Positions 47,401 to 58,929 of a DNA stretch of 64,000 bases are shown in pieces. The notes below the pieces were generated by a model. It searched no databases. It was not told the origin of the DNA and saw only the letters and a program-made list of their open reading frames with translations. Numbering within the stretch: position 1 is the first letter of the stretch; every line of letters starts with the position of its first letter. The DNA is from Siniperca chuatsi (taxonomy: Eukaryota > Chordata > Actinopteri > Centrarchiformes > Sinipercidae), in contig NC_058058.1 of assembly GCF_020085105.1 (NCBI RefSeq), positions 2,117,587 through 2,181,586 of the forward strand, in the 5' to 3' direction. The translations under genes and the position numbers were made by a program.

Positions 47401-47994
47401 CTGCACGGTGGATCACAGTGGATCTAAAGCGGTATGAAGAGTGAGTTGTTTTGGCATCCCACAGAAAAGGCATTTTGGGGAGAAAGTTAAACAGCAAAAA
47501 CAAATATGGTCTCCTACACAATTGGAAGGGGAGGGTGAAGCGAAGGGTTTTCGGTTGGTTGCAATCTGCAACTTCACCGCTAAGTGCCACTAATTCCTGC
47601 ACACTGGACCTTTTTAATTTCACTGTACAGTATATTACTTGACTTCATGAGCTGTTCTTTGTTCATGGCCTGGTCAGAGGGTTTTCTTTTTCTTTTTAGG
47701 TGTGGCACGTTCCCTCATAGAAAATAACATTTAGATTAAACCACAGCATGAGCGCAAATGGTTGAAATGATTTACCACAACCATAAATGTCCACTACATT
47801 GCATTGTCTGTTGATGGCTCAGTCTGATGGTAACCCCTTGTGGACAGTAACTGCATGAAATGAATTTCCTTATGTCCATAGTGCTAAACACTAGCTAGCT
47901 TCAGTGAAAGTAAAACACGCATCATAAGTCTGTGATGATGATGTTAGCATCCCAAACTGTAGTTCCTGTAAGGGAGCACCCACAAAGAAGCTAC
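44463..47994. other. gene-free region
   Basis: Several 60-90-codon frames on both strands, heavily overlapping, none with a recognisable domain. No exon is supported. Confidence 0.4.
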
Positions 47995-48700
47995 TCTAAA
48001 GAGAACTACCCCCAGGAGTGCCGAGGGGGGACAGGATGACTACCCCATGTGGCCTGACACACAGGTAATGACCGAAGCTAACAGAATATAAACCACGGGT
48101 ACAGTTTGTGTATGTGGCAAGTTCTTCAAAAACCCTTGAAGATCCATCAAGTGGTGCAAAGCACAGGAGCAAAACCTGGTGAGATGCAGGAGGAGCCAGG
48201 CCCAGAGTCACCCCACAATGCCCAGAACCTCCAAGTGCCACAGGCTCCACCCCCAAGCACAAAGTCAGAACTCCGTCGGGTCAAGTGGCCAGCAAGTAGA
48301 GAGAGTGGCTCCAGTTCGATGAGGATGTGGAGGGGATCCTTGAAGCCACAGCCAAAGGTGATGTTGACCAACGACTCCAGCTCATGTCATCAATCGTCAT
48401 CAACATCGCAGCCGAAAGGTAAAGGTTTGGCACTAAGGAGCAACATGTGGCCAGAAACCCTGAGGCTTTGCTGGCCAGTCGTTCTACAGGGCCCTCAAGC
48501 TCCTTGGCATCACAGGACTGCACAGTAAGAAAGTCATCAAAAACACCACAGAGGCTGCAGAGAAGGCATCCAGATGGCTATGGATCAAGAGGTGGGATCT
48601 GCGGATTATACAGGTCACTTGGACACAAGCCAGGGCCTGATCAACCCTGGGTGAGGGTGTATGATTGTTGAAAGACCCGAAACGCTGATGACTACTGGAA
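47995..48700 (+). mobile_element. zinc-finger LINE (R2/R4-like) remnant with internal deletion
   Basis: Plus-strand pieces of one non-LTR retrotransposon ORF, spread over several frames. A damaged C2H2-type start (KIHQVVQSTGAKPGEMQEEPG, about 48128-48190) is followed by VPQAPPPSTKSELRRVKWPA (about 48235-48295). Then comes FDEDVEGILEATAKGDVDQR and LQLMSSIVINIAAER (about 48318-48418), a stop, then FGTKEQHVARNPEALLAS. After a deletion removing the reverse transcriptase, the C-terminal end reads LKLLGITGLHSKK and TTEAAEKASRWLWIKRWD (about 48497-48600). Order and wording match fish LINEs with an N-terminal zinc finger. Dead copy. Confidence 0.75.
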
Positions 48701-49544
48701 CAAATATTTTATAAAGCTGAACAAAACACACTCACATTCTAACAAAAAGTATTTTTCTTATATTCTATCTGAAATTCGGAACCTCCATCCATCCATTATC
48801 TATACCCAGTGTGTTTGAACCTGGTCGGAAGAGTAACTAATTTCATTTAATTGTATTTTGTATGGTTAAAATGACTATTAAACAGACAAGATTACACAAT
48901 TTTCTTTTTGTCTCCAGTGATAGAAAAAATACTCCTTATGTAAACCTTTACCAAATAAAAGTAGTGATAGGTTCCATTTGATTTTTACAGAGAAGCATTG
49001 TTGTAACCCCTCCGTGCTACACACATAGAATTGTATAAAAAAAGGCAAGCAAAATAAATGAATTATAAGCAGAACAAGATAGAATCAGAAACACTTGATT
49101 AATAGTACAACCTGAACCAGATTCAATATTTAAAAATGTTACAACATTTTTTAAAAAATGCATTAATTTCATGAGCTTCTTGTAACCGTAACGACTGCAA
49201 AGCAATGACAGCCATTCAGTAAAAGTCATGGTTTAAAACAAGTACAATGTTTACCCGTGAAGTGTGGCATAGGATGAAGTGTAAAATCTCATGTTGAGTT
49301 GGCACATATTTGTGTGACAGCTGAACAAAAACCATCAGTGGACCATAACTGTAGCTGTTCATCTGGCAACAAATCCAGACTGATGTTTTACTGGGCCACA
49401 CCCTGCCACACCCTGGGGAACTGAACACTGAATCCAGGTAGACATGTTGCTAAGACATGTACCTTGTCCGTGCCTCTTAATTAAGTTGCAATCAGTAATA
49501 TTTGAATATTTCAAAACAGGCAGAGCAAGACCAGCTGTGTGTAA
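48701..49544. other. gene-free region
   Basis: A CCATCCATCCATTATCTATACC word at 48785-48806 is a common fish repeat terminus. Otherwise nothing was recognised. Confidence 0.4.
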
Positions 49545-49896
49545 ATCCTGGGAATGCTCCCTGAGTTCCCTAGCGGCTCTGTGTATTTTCTGAAAACGGC
49601 CACATTACCAGGCCCCTGAATACTCCCTGGCTGTGTGCATTTCCTGAAAAATCCTGACACTCGCAGCCTCCTGATGTACCTGATGGCTCTGTATATTTGC
49701 TGGGAACACACCACACTCCATGGACCCACAACCTACCTGCCGGTTGTGTTTATTTGCTGGGAACACACTTTGAGTTGGGAATGCTTCACCCTACTAAGCC
49801 CCCAAGATACCCTCTATAACAATGTATTCACTGGTAATACTGCACTCTCCCAGGTCATCTGAACTGCCTGCTGGCTCTGTGTGTTTGCTGGAAATG

Positions 49897-50240
49897 TATG
49901 GAAGTTTTTATTGGACTTTATTATTTGTAACCCACAGAAGACAATCCACAAATGTGTACCATGATACACAAATATCTCACTACCCACAAATATGTATTTT
50001 TTTATTTGTGATGTGGAAAGTCACATCCACAAAAATACAGAGCGATTTGCAAATATGTATAACTTACTCTGTAAAAACATTTTTATTTTCACCTAAAATG
50101 CTGTACGTGGATATAACTTTACACATCACAGATAAAAAAGATACATATTTGTGGCTAGTGAGATATTTGTGTATCATGGTACACATTTGTGGCTTGTCTT
50201 CTGTGGGTTACAAATATTAAAGTCAATAAAAACTTCCATA
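49897..50240. mobile_element. foldback MITE with ~130-bp terminal inverted repeats
   Basis: The left end TATGGAAGTTTTTATTGGAC and right end (reverse complement TATGGAAGTTTTTATTGAC) are near-identical for about 130 bp. Shared sequence includes TTTGTAACCCACAGAAGACA, CACAAATGTGTACCATGATA and CACAAATATCTCACTA. The unpaired middle is only about 80 bp. The insertion splits a tandem-array unit and is flanked by GGAAATG and GGAATG, a probable but imperfect ~6-7-bp target duplication. It has no coding capacity and would depend on a transposase in trans. Confidence 0.88.
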
Positions 50241-50285
50241 GGAATGCTCCACAATATCAGGCATCCTGAACTCTCCCAGCCTGGC

Positions 50286-50483
50286 TTAAAGGTGCCCCGT
50301 GGAGTTTTCTTGTAAACAAACCAAAGGTTTTGTGTACATTCAGTGTTACACAACTGTGTCGAGTGCATTTCCTTCCTTATAAGCCGATTTATTTAGTATT
50401 TTAAATCCAGAATTGTTTACATCCATGCTTGCAGTCTTCTTCTTCTGTCTTTGCTGACTAAAACTCCACAACGAACCTTTACC
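50286..50483 (+). mobile_element. MITE, family B, copy 2 (most complete)
   Basis: Left end TTAAAGGTGCCCCGTGGAGT and right end (read on the minus strand) GTAAAGGTTCGTTGTGGAGT are imperfect inverted repeats of about 24 bp. The interior shares TACATTCAGTGTTAC, AACTGTGTCGAGTGCATTTC and CTTCCTTATAA words with the copies at 9518 and 53796. It sits inside the 57-bp array. Confidence 0.7.
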
Positions 50484-50790
50484 TGCCCGGTAAGTCTGAA
50501 CAACAAACTGGCTCTGTGTATTCTCTGGCAACGCTTCACTCTGCCAAACCACCTCCTGAACTACATGGCAGCCCTGTGTATTTACTGGGAAGGGTCAGAC
50601 TCCCAGACCCTTTGAAGTACCTGCCGGATCTGAGTATTTTCTGGGAACACTCCATACTCTCAGGCCTGTTGGACTACCTGCTGACTCTGTATATTCTATG
50701 GCAACACATACACCAAAACACCTGTACTTCCTTTCGGCTCTGTGTATTCACTGACAACTTTCCACTCTCCCAGACACCCTGAACCCCTCG

Positions 50791-51493
50791 CCACAGCTGC
50801 ACCGTGTCCTCTTATGTTGATAATCTGATAAGGGCTGGGATCGATGCCAGAGGCTTTTCTATTTGCTCTTTTTGTATCAATAAAAAATTTTATAAAATTC
50901 AAATAAAAGTGAATTAAACTTAAAAGCAAACCTCTTTAGACCTCTGTTTGTCTGGAAAGATTAAATGAGCATGTACACTCTTTTATTAGGAACAGATCAA
51001 CACACTTAAACTTGGCACATGCCCAGAATGAAATAGTGTTTTGCTGCAGGGCTTCTTATTTTGTGTTCACCCTCCTGTGTGAAATGGCAATGGCAGTGTT
51101 TTTAGACTATTCCTTTTATCAGAGGAATCACTCACAAACTGCAGGAAATAGAGCTTCCAAATAAATAAAAGACATTGAAAGCCACAGTGACAGATTTATT
51201 GGCTAATAGACGTTATAAATAAGCAGAGTAAATCAGGTGCAAACACAGATCTATTACTGAACGGCCTACTTGGCACAGGCCCAGGGCCCCAGATCCAGAG
51301 CCACTGTTTGAAGCACCTGTGATTATTTCTCATTGGAAAGTCAATCAAACAACCACAAAGAGAAACAAAACAGCTACAAGGAAATGAAAAACGTGCTGAC
51401 TTTTATCGAAACTGTTTGATCAAGTGGCTTCCAATCTCCATCATTATTAGCTTTTAAGAAAGAGGTTAAACTGTGGAGAAATGGATACAATTA
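50791..51493. other. gene-free region
   Basis: No recognised feature. Confidence 0.4.
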
Positions 51494-52968
<1,475 letters not shown>

Positions 52969-52970
52969 TA

Positions 52971-53474
52971 GATACTTCTCTTGTCTTTTGAGTTTCAGGT
53001 TGAATGTTGGACTGTTCAGCTTTTTTGAATCAAAGGCTTTTTGTCTTTTTTCTCAAACCAAGCGGAAATATGGAAACCATCAGGATCTGAGCTTCTTAAT
53101 TTGAAGAAATAGCAGACAGGAGAAGTATCTTTCATTAGTTTAGGATGGTTGTCAACTCCACCTGTGTTTGCTTCTTTCCAAACAATAAACTGCCTTGAAT
53201 AAAAGGTTTTATTTTATTAAAGTTTAATTGATTTTATTTTCTCCTTGTTTCCATTTTAAATGTTGATCTCTTGCATTTCTTTACCTCATGAGAAGTCATT
53301 AGACTTGCTGTTGCCCTGCCCTACATTAGTATGGGTTTCTGTTAGAGTCATGTATGACATCATTCCTCCAGCATTGAATGTTGCTGCTCTTCACAGTCAG
53401 ATACTGTAGAGCTTTCAATACAGTTCAGGCCTGATTGTCCACAGTAGGACTGTTTGTTTTGATCTTTTTGTTGC
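52971..53474. other. gene-free region
   Basis: Nothing recognised. Confidence 0.4.
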
Positions 53475-53792
53475 ATATGTCTGGGCTCACCCTTAGTGAC
53501 GCTGTGAGGAACTTGGAGTAAATCAAATGCTCCGTCATGTTAAAAAGAGCCAGTTGAGGTGGTTCAGCATCTGATCAGGACTCCTCCTGGACTTTCCAGC
53601 CACGTACAACTGGGAAGAGACCCTGGAGTGGACCCACAACTAGCTGGAGGTATTATCTGACCAAACACATCGGGAAAACCCAGCAGGAGCTGAAGGATGT
53701 AGCTGGGGAGAAGGACATCTGCGTTACCTTACTTAGTCTTCTGTCGCTGCGACCCAGATGCGGATAAGCAGTAAAAAATGGATGGATGGATC
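53475..53792 (+). mobile_element. Rex3/RTE-type LINE 3' end
   Basis: Corrupted C-terminal coding sequence and tail of an RTE-clade LINE. Readable words in order are CTGGGCTCACCCTTAGTGAC, AGCCAGTTGAGGTGGTTC, CATCTGATCAGGACTCCTCC, GAAGGATGTAGCTGGGGAGA, CTGCGACCCAGATGCGGATA and AGCAGTAAAAAATGGATGG. It ends in the GGAT/GATGGATGGAT tail typical of this family. 5'-truncated, as most RTE copies are. Confidence 0.85.
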
Positions 53793-53795
53793 TGT

Positions 53796-53945
53796 AAAGC
53801 TGCCCTTTGGAGTTTTTTTGTTAGCAAAGTTCTGTTTACATTCAGTGTTACTCAGCAAAATGTATTGCGTGTATTTCTGAGGTCTAACAAACTTGTTGAA
53901 TACATTTCCTTCCCCATAAAACATTTGAAAAGCTGCCACCTGTGC
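53796..53945 (+). mobile_element. MITE-like repeat, family B, copy 3
   Basis: GGAGTTTTTTTGTTAGCAAA, TTTACATTCAGTGTTACTC, AGGTCTAACAAACTTGTTGA and CATTTCCTTCCCCATAAAAC align with the copies at 9518 and 50286. It lies directly behind the RTE tail. Confidence 0.7.
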
Positions 53946-55032
53946 ATCAGTGGAATATGAAACCATTGGCAAGAATGTGTCTTTTTAACTTATGTAAAGT
54001 GTCTCTGAAAAGAGCTCTATGAATGTATTATAATTATTAATTAATATATGAACCTTTGATGCATTAATTTGATTGTCAGGCGTTTGATTGTCTTTGTATC
54101 CTCATGGATGTTTTTTCTTTGTGTCTTGTCCCTTCTCACTCTGGTTCCTCTCCTCTCAAATCAGGGTCTACTGGCTTTTTCTAGACCTTTCAACTGCACA
54201 CAGTCTTGTTTTGTTTTTCCAAGGTCAGGAACTGATGCTTAAAGTGAGACTGCGTCACTCTTGGAAGAAGAAATGAATTCCTTGTCTTCTTACAAGTGAA
54301 AAGTTGAATTCACTCTTGCTCAGTTCAACACACTCGAGGGTTTTGATGCTACAGTCTCACTTTGTCTGATAGGACCAGTAGCTTATGGTGGGTAATGTTA
54401 GCTAATGTTCGCAAACTTTAGACAGACATTACTTAGTCATTTTACAGAATTTTTAACTCTCCTCTGTTCTTGTGCTGTTAGTACTACGTTTGATTACTTA
54501 CCATTATCCCACGTGTGACCACAATGGCTGGCAGCAATAGTTTCAAAGCTTTGAAGGTGCTGTGGATAAAATCATAAATGCTGAGCTTGCATGTCAGCAG
54601 ATCCATCTCTACGTCAATTGAGAAAAATCTGTCCATTGATGAAGACTGTGTGATGTGGTTGAAAGCAGTGGAAAAAGCTTCAACCTGGACATTGACCTTG
54701 AAACAGTAATTTGCCAAAAAAATCTCCACTGAAATATTAACTTTGATGTTTAAGTTGTTGTTGGTTGGTTGTTTGCTTGTGTTATGGGAAGTCAATGAAA
54801 TCTGATCAAACCACACCCACACAGTCCGGATGAAGCAGATTAGATGAGTTTTTTAATATAAAATCTTTTAATAAATATTTATTATATATTCTAAGTTCGT
54901 TTTTACCGTTCGTTTTTTAAAGACCTTAGAAATCGTGGTATTTCTTGATAATATGAAATATTCTAGAGTAAATAAGACACAATTACAATTAAAGTAATTA
55001 TTGAAAAGTTTAAAGAATAACTTTGCAAAACC
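53946..55032. other. gene-free region
   Basis: A 112-codon minus frame at 54484-54822 (containing Val/Phe/Asn-rich stretches) is unsupported. Otherwise AT-rich. Confidence 0.4.
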
Positions 55033-55038
55033 TTTATT
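55033..55038 (-). terminator. candidate polyadenylation signal for mucin-like gene 1
   Basis: AATAAA on the minus strand, 325 nt downstream of the stop at 55363-55365. It is the first canonical signal I see after the stop codon. Another lies at about 54877-54882. Confidence 0.4.
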
Positions 55039-55362
55039 GTAAACCATCTTTTCTTGAAAAGGTATGCAATTAGAGACAGAAAGTTGGCATCAAGTCTATA
55101 TTAGACAGATTCACTCACCGGCATCTAAACCAGAACATTACAGAATCCTTCCAGTAGGCTACCGATGTTTGGATTAATTACAGACACTTCCAGGAGGGAC
55201 ACGAGTGATGGCATTTTAGAGATTAACAGTACAAACACACACCACGCTACATCCACACACAAACACGAAAATAAACTAGCATATTAACTAATTTAAGGCA
55301 TCTAAAATCTTGATACAAATAAAATCACTTCATTTACGGGATAAGAACTGCACTTAACACCT

Positions 55363-56291
55363 TCAACAATATGAGCGAAGTACATGTGTCATCACAGCCA
55401 CAACGACTGAAATGAGACTCATTTTGTTCATGAGGGCGGAGGAGGGGAGACCACCTGCTGCAGACGTTGTTTTTGTTGTTGGAGTTACTGTTGCTCTAGC
55501 TATGGTTGTTGCTCTAGCTGTGGTTGTTGGTGCGGCCGTGGTTGTTGGTGCGGCCGTGGTCGTGGTTGGTGGTGAGGCCGTGGTCGTGGTCGTGGTTGTT
55601 GGTGCGGCCGTGGTCGTGGTTGTTGGTGAGGCCGTGGTCGTGGTTGTTGGTGCGGCCGTGGTCGTGGTCGTGGTTGTTGGTGCGGCCGTGGTCGTGGTTG
55701 TTGGTGAGGCCGTGGTCGTGGTTGTTGGTGCGGCCGTGGTCGTGGTTGTTGGTGAGGCCGTGGTCGTGGTTGTTGGTGCGGCCGTGGTCGTGGTTGTTGG
55801 TGAGGCCGTGGTCGTGGTTGTTGGTGAGGCCGTGGTCGTGGTTGTTGGTGAGGCCGTGGTCGTGGTTGTTGGTGAGGCCGTGGTCGTGGTTGTTGGTGCG
55901 GCCGTGGTCGTGGGTTGTTGGTGAGGCCGTGGTCGTGGTTGTTGGTGCGGACGTGGTCGTGGTTGTTGGTGAGGCCGTGGTCGTGGTTGTTGGTGCGGCC
56001 GTGGTCGTGGTCGTGGTTGTTGGTGCGGCCGTGGTCGTGGTTGTTGGTGCGGACGTGGTCGTGGTTGTTGGTGCGGACGTGGTCGTGGTTGTTGGTGCGG
56101 CCGTGGTCGTGGTTGTTGGTGAGGCCGTGGTCGTGGTGGTCTGTGAGTTGCCAGAGGCTGTTTTGAGTAGAAAATGTTGGATCAGTTTCGCATTTAATCC
56201 TACATTTTAAACTCATTTAACAACTTTATTTGGAATGAAAGTTTCTCTTACCAACAAACAGAAGAAGGATGACACAAATCTTTGTAATCAT
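55363..56291 (-). CDS. mucin-like Thr-rich surface protein (gene 1), two coding exons, frameshifted in this sequence
   Basis: Coding exon A, 56291-56252: ATG in good context (ATCACCATGA), 13 codons MITKICVILLLFV plus one base, then donor GGTAAGAG. The intron is 94 bp (56251-56158), ending in a pyrimidine-rich CAG. Exon B, 56157-55363, continues in phase 1: the junction codon GCC, then SGNSQTTTTT. About 25 eight-residue repeats TTTTAAPT/TTTTASPT follow, then TTKTTSAAGGLPSS and the hydrophobic end MSLISVVVAVMTHVL-RSYC and a stop. This is the layout of a small secreted mucin: signal peptide, O-glycosylation-type Thr/Pro stalk, and a C-terminal GPI signal or membrane anchor. One extra G at 55912-55914 puts the two halves of exon B in different frames. 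Read literally, the product switches to HDHGRTNN repeats and stops at 55516-55514. Without the extra base it would be about 277 residues. No family name is claimed. Confidence 0.72.
55515..56140 (-). repeat. 24-bp coding minisatellite of gene 1
   Basis: About 25 near-identical units of 24 bp (a few of 30 bp, both multiples of three). They read ACGACCACGGCCGCACCAAC or with GCCTCA in place of GCCGCA. Single-base variants TCCGCA also occur. One 25-bp unit at about 55893-55917 breaks the frame. Open frames in the other five readings (Val/Gly-rich, Arg/Pro/Gln-rich, His/Asp/Asn-rich) are by-products. Confidence 0.97.
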
Positions 56292-56324
56292 GGTGATGCA
56301 GTTGTAGTTTCTCTTTTCTGCTCT
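56252..56324 (-). other. gene 1 exon with start codon and signal peptide
   Basis: The acceptor TTTATTTTTCAG ends at 56325. The exon carries 33 nt of 5' UTR, the ATG at 56291-56289, and ends at the donor G|GTAAGAG (56252/56251). The encoded 13 residues are a short n-region (MITK) followed by a strongly hydrophobic stretch, as in a signal peptide. Confidence 0.65.
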
Positions 56325-56969
56325 CTGAAAAATAAAAGTGGCAATTTTCATCAAGTAAATGAAAAGCTGAAAATGGTTATTTGCATTTTAAACAGAGAAG
56401 TATAAGCTGACTGTAAAACTCTTAACTTAAATTGTTTGGTCATATTTTCGGCGCCTATGTCTTTCAATGAACTGCAAATAAAATAACATTTTAAAGCTGC
56501 TGAAGCAGTAATTAAAAGAAACACAACAAATAAAAGACCTCCAACCGCTCCTGCTTCTGCCCTGCTAGATAAAAGGTGAGGAATGATTGAATATTGACTA
56601 CTATAATTTGTCTTCTTTGGCTGACTATTAATCAAGTCGATAATCATGGTCAATGATGAATAAGTAGGGTTGATCAGCATACTTGCCAACCTCCAGACAT
56701 CATAGCCTCAATCAGGGGCCCAAACCTGACAGTATCTATGGATCTTCCCCCAGAAAATTGTCAATTTCAGAGAGGGTTTTCCTGCATTCTAGTGAATTTA
56801 TCGCGTAGGCCTAATTTTGTTGTGAAATGTGGAGTCAGGAGGACGGGAGAGAAGGGGGCATTGGGACTCTCGGGACTGTCAACATTGCATGAAAAGTAAA
56901 TTTAACAGAAAAACACATTGTTCAAAGACCTGCAGGATAATTTTATCTGTGTTGGTCATGTGGCTAATA

Positions 56970-57073
<104 letters not shown>

Positions 57074-57552
57074 GTACTTACTGATAAGACTACAAAGGCA
57101 ATTCATCTTCTGACACCTTGGTAGCTAAATTAAGCTATTATGGTACTGTCTGATAAATAAGAGCTAGGATAAATACCAAGGCACTTTTTTTAGTGGCAGT
57201 TCTTGCATCACGTTATCGGTGAGCCTAATTAATCGAAAGGTGTGTGCAAGCCTTTGTCAACTAAAGTCACACAAACTGTGTGCTTTGGACTTTGTCCTGT
57301 GTGCAGCGAAAGCCTATTTAACATACAGCCTGTAATTATATTTTCATGAACAAGTGGCTATGAGGCTTCCTCTTATTTGTTGTGAGATAGATTTGAGAAG
57401 TGTTGGCAACCCTGTTTAATGGTAACCAAAAATGCAAAATAATGTTATATTAGCTACTAGATTTCAGCACTGAGATACAATTATATTCATGATTGACCTA
57501 AAAACATATGATTGGAAATCTTGACGTTTCAGAGGACAGACAGAGCGTCCCC

Positions 57553-57566
57553 GTAGCCATAGCAAC
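57553..57566 (+). promoter_or_regulatory. candidate RFX X-box in a CpG-rich patch
   Basis: GTAGCCATAGCAAC fits the RFX-factor X-box consensus GTNRCC-NN-RGYAAC. It is followed at about 57578-57590 by TGCGCAGGCGCC, close to an NRF1 site, in a CpG-rich 100-bp island (57540-57620) within AT-rich DNA. This may be an enhancer or a promoter of an unrecognised transcript. It lies inside the proposed first intron of gene 1. Confidence 0.4.
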
Positions 57567-58248
57567 CGCCTGCCTGTGTGCGCAGGCGCCAGAGGAGCGG
57601 GAGACGGTGCGCTGCTGCCTGAGGTTACTCTGAGCAGCATGCATGGGAGTAAATTACAATTCAATAGATTTGTGGATATTTCTTGATTTCCCCCTGATGG
57701 TCTGAATAACTCGCTGCGCCGCTGTCGTCTTTTCGTGCCGTTACAGATTAGTTTTTCACTAAGTGAGAAAAATGGACGTGTGTCGTGAGAGCGTGTGAAG
57801 AGGGTCAACGCGTGAGACTTGGCAGCTCCGAGCTTTCAGACAACTTTGCAATACTTTGATAGCTCTGAATACGAAGTGATAATAAATTGTTGTCAAGATA
57901 AACTTAAGTGATAACATCTTCTTTTCATTAAGTGTGAACACCTGTTCTTTTATGACGATTTGTGTTGAAACAACTTCCAGGCTTACATTTAACAATATTA
58001 TAAATATGGTAGGTATTTTAATTTAAAATGTAAAAGAAATAGTTAAGTTTCTCAACCAAGGAGTCTCCATCCTACAAGGTTATCTTACTGTCCCGACAGA
58101 TTTCTCAGATGTATTTACATTTTTTGATACATTTGTGATTAAAAAGTAATATGTTTAAATAATAATAGTGTTATGGCAAACTGTATTTGTATAGCACTTT
58201 TCATTCAATGCAGCTCACAGTGCTTCACATCAAATTGTAGGAAAATTA

Positions 58249-58583
58249 TTTAAAGGGACAGTTCACCCCAAAATCAAAAATACATATTTCTCCTCTCACC
58301 TGTGGAGCTGTTTATCCATCTACATTGTTTTGGTGTGAGTTGCCGAGTTTTGGAGATATTGGGATATTGAGATATCTGCATTTTTTAAATACAATGGGAC
58401 TATATGGCGCTGTGTGGTGCTCAAAACACCAAAAAAAATACATTTGAAAAACTCAACAGCAACGTCTCTTTCCAGAAATCCTCACCCGGTTACTCAAGAT
58501 AATCTGTTGTGAGCAGTTTCATGTGGGAACTATCGGTAGAAAGAAAATAGTTCCTACATGAAACTGCTCACAACAAATCTGTC
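58249..58583 (+). mobile_element. MITE-like repeat, family A, copy 3
   Basis: Starts TTTAAAGGGACAGTTCACCCC (58249) and runs collinear with 24642-24983 to CAACAAATCTGT. The internal hairpin is better preserved here: GTTGTGAGCAGTTTCATGTG + GGAACTA pairs with TAGTTCC + TACATGAAACTGCTCACAAC around TCGGTAGAAAGAAAA, with a single mismatch. Confidence 0.88.
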
Positions 58584-58824
58584 CTGACATATATTGCCAA
58601 TTGAAAACTCTATTGGGATAAAAGGGTAAAGGTGCAATAAAATGTTGAGAAATCCAGCTTTAAATGCCCATAAACAAAGTCAAGTTTTCAAAATAAAATA
58701 GCACAAGTTACCACATAATTTAAAAAATTATTTCTAAATTCTTGCAATACTCATTGCAAAAAAAAAAACTCTTAAAAAAACAAACAAATTGCAATGCTTC
58801 ATATTGGAGTAATATAGTACTTAC

Positions 58825-58873
58825 AGGTTTATATTCTCTCTTGAATGTCGTCAACTGCTGTGAGTGAAGTTGT
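58825..58873 (-). other. candidate non-coding first exon of gene 1
   Basis: On the minus strand, a TATA-like element is followed 25-30 nt later by ACATCACAACTTCACTCACAG and so on, ending AACCT|GTAAGTAC, a strong splice donor (58825/58824). No ATG lies in the predicted exon. Splicing to the acceptor at 56325 would give a 2500-bp intron. The transcription start is placed by spacing only. Confidence 0.35.
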
Positions 58874-58897
58874 GATGTCCTCTGATTTCAGCTCCTC

Positions 58898-58928
58898 TTT
58901 TTATGAGCATTTACATGAGATGACGTCA
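58898..58928 (-). promoter_or_regulatory. candidate TATA box and CRE upstream of gene 1
   Basis: ATAAAAA (58904-58898, minus) is a TATA-like box, and TGACGTCA (58921-58928) is a perfect cAMP-response/ATF palindrome about 20 bp further upstream. The spacing to the splice-donor-bearing candidate exon is that of a compact TATA promoter. Confidence 0.4.
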
Positions 58929-58929
58929 G

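Larger units (their letters stand above)
49545..50790 (+). repeat. diverged ~57-bp tandem array, interrupted by two MITEs
   Basis: A unit approximating GGCTCTGTGTATTTGCTGGG + AACACTCCACTCTCCCAG + CCCCTGAACTACCTGC recurs about every 55-58 bp. Unit starts lie near 49573, 49629, 49684, 49741, 49817, 49873 and, after the insertions, 50510, 50568, 50625, 50682 and 50735. Units are 70-85% similar by eye. The two gaps are filled by the elements at 49897-50240 and 50286-50483. Short frames over the array (for example 49635-49862) come from the repeat. Confidence 0.8.

Noticed and set aside
55412..56210. Long plus-strand frames of Val/Gly/Ala and Leu/Val/Arg/Pro/Trp repeats, and the 238-codon minus frame of His/Asp/Asn then Arg/Pro/Gln repeats
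   Set aside because: They are other readings of the 24-bp mucin repeat. They have no signal peptide, and the minus frame begins inside the intron and acceptor region. Only the Thr-rich frame connects to a signal peptide and an anchor.
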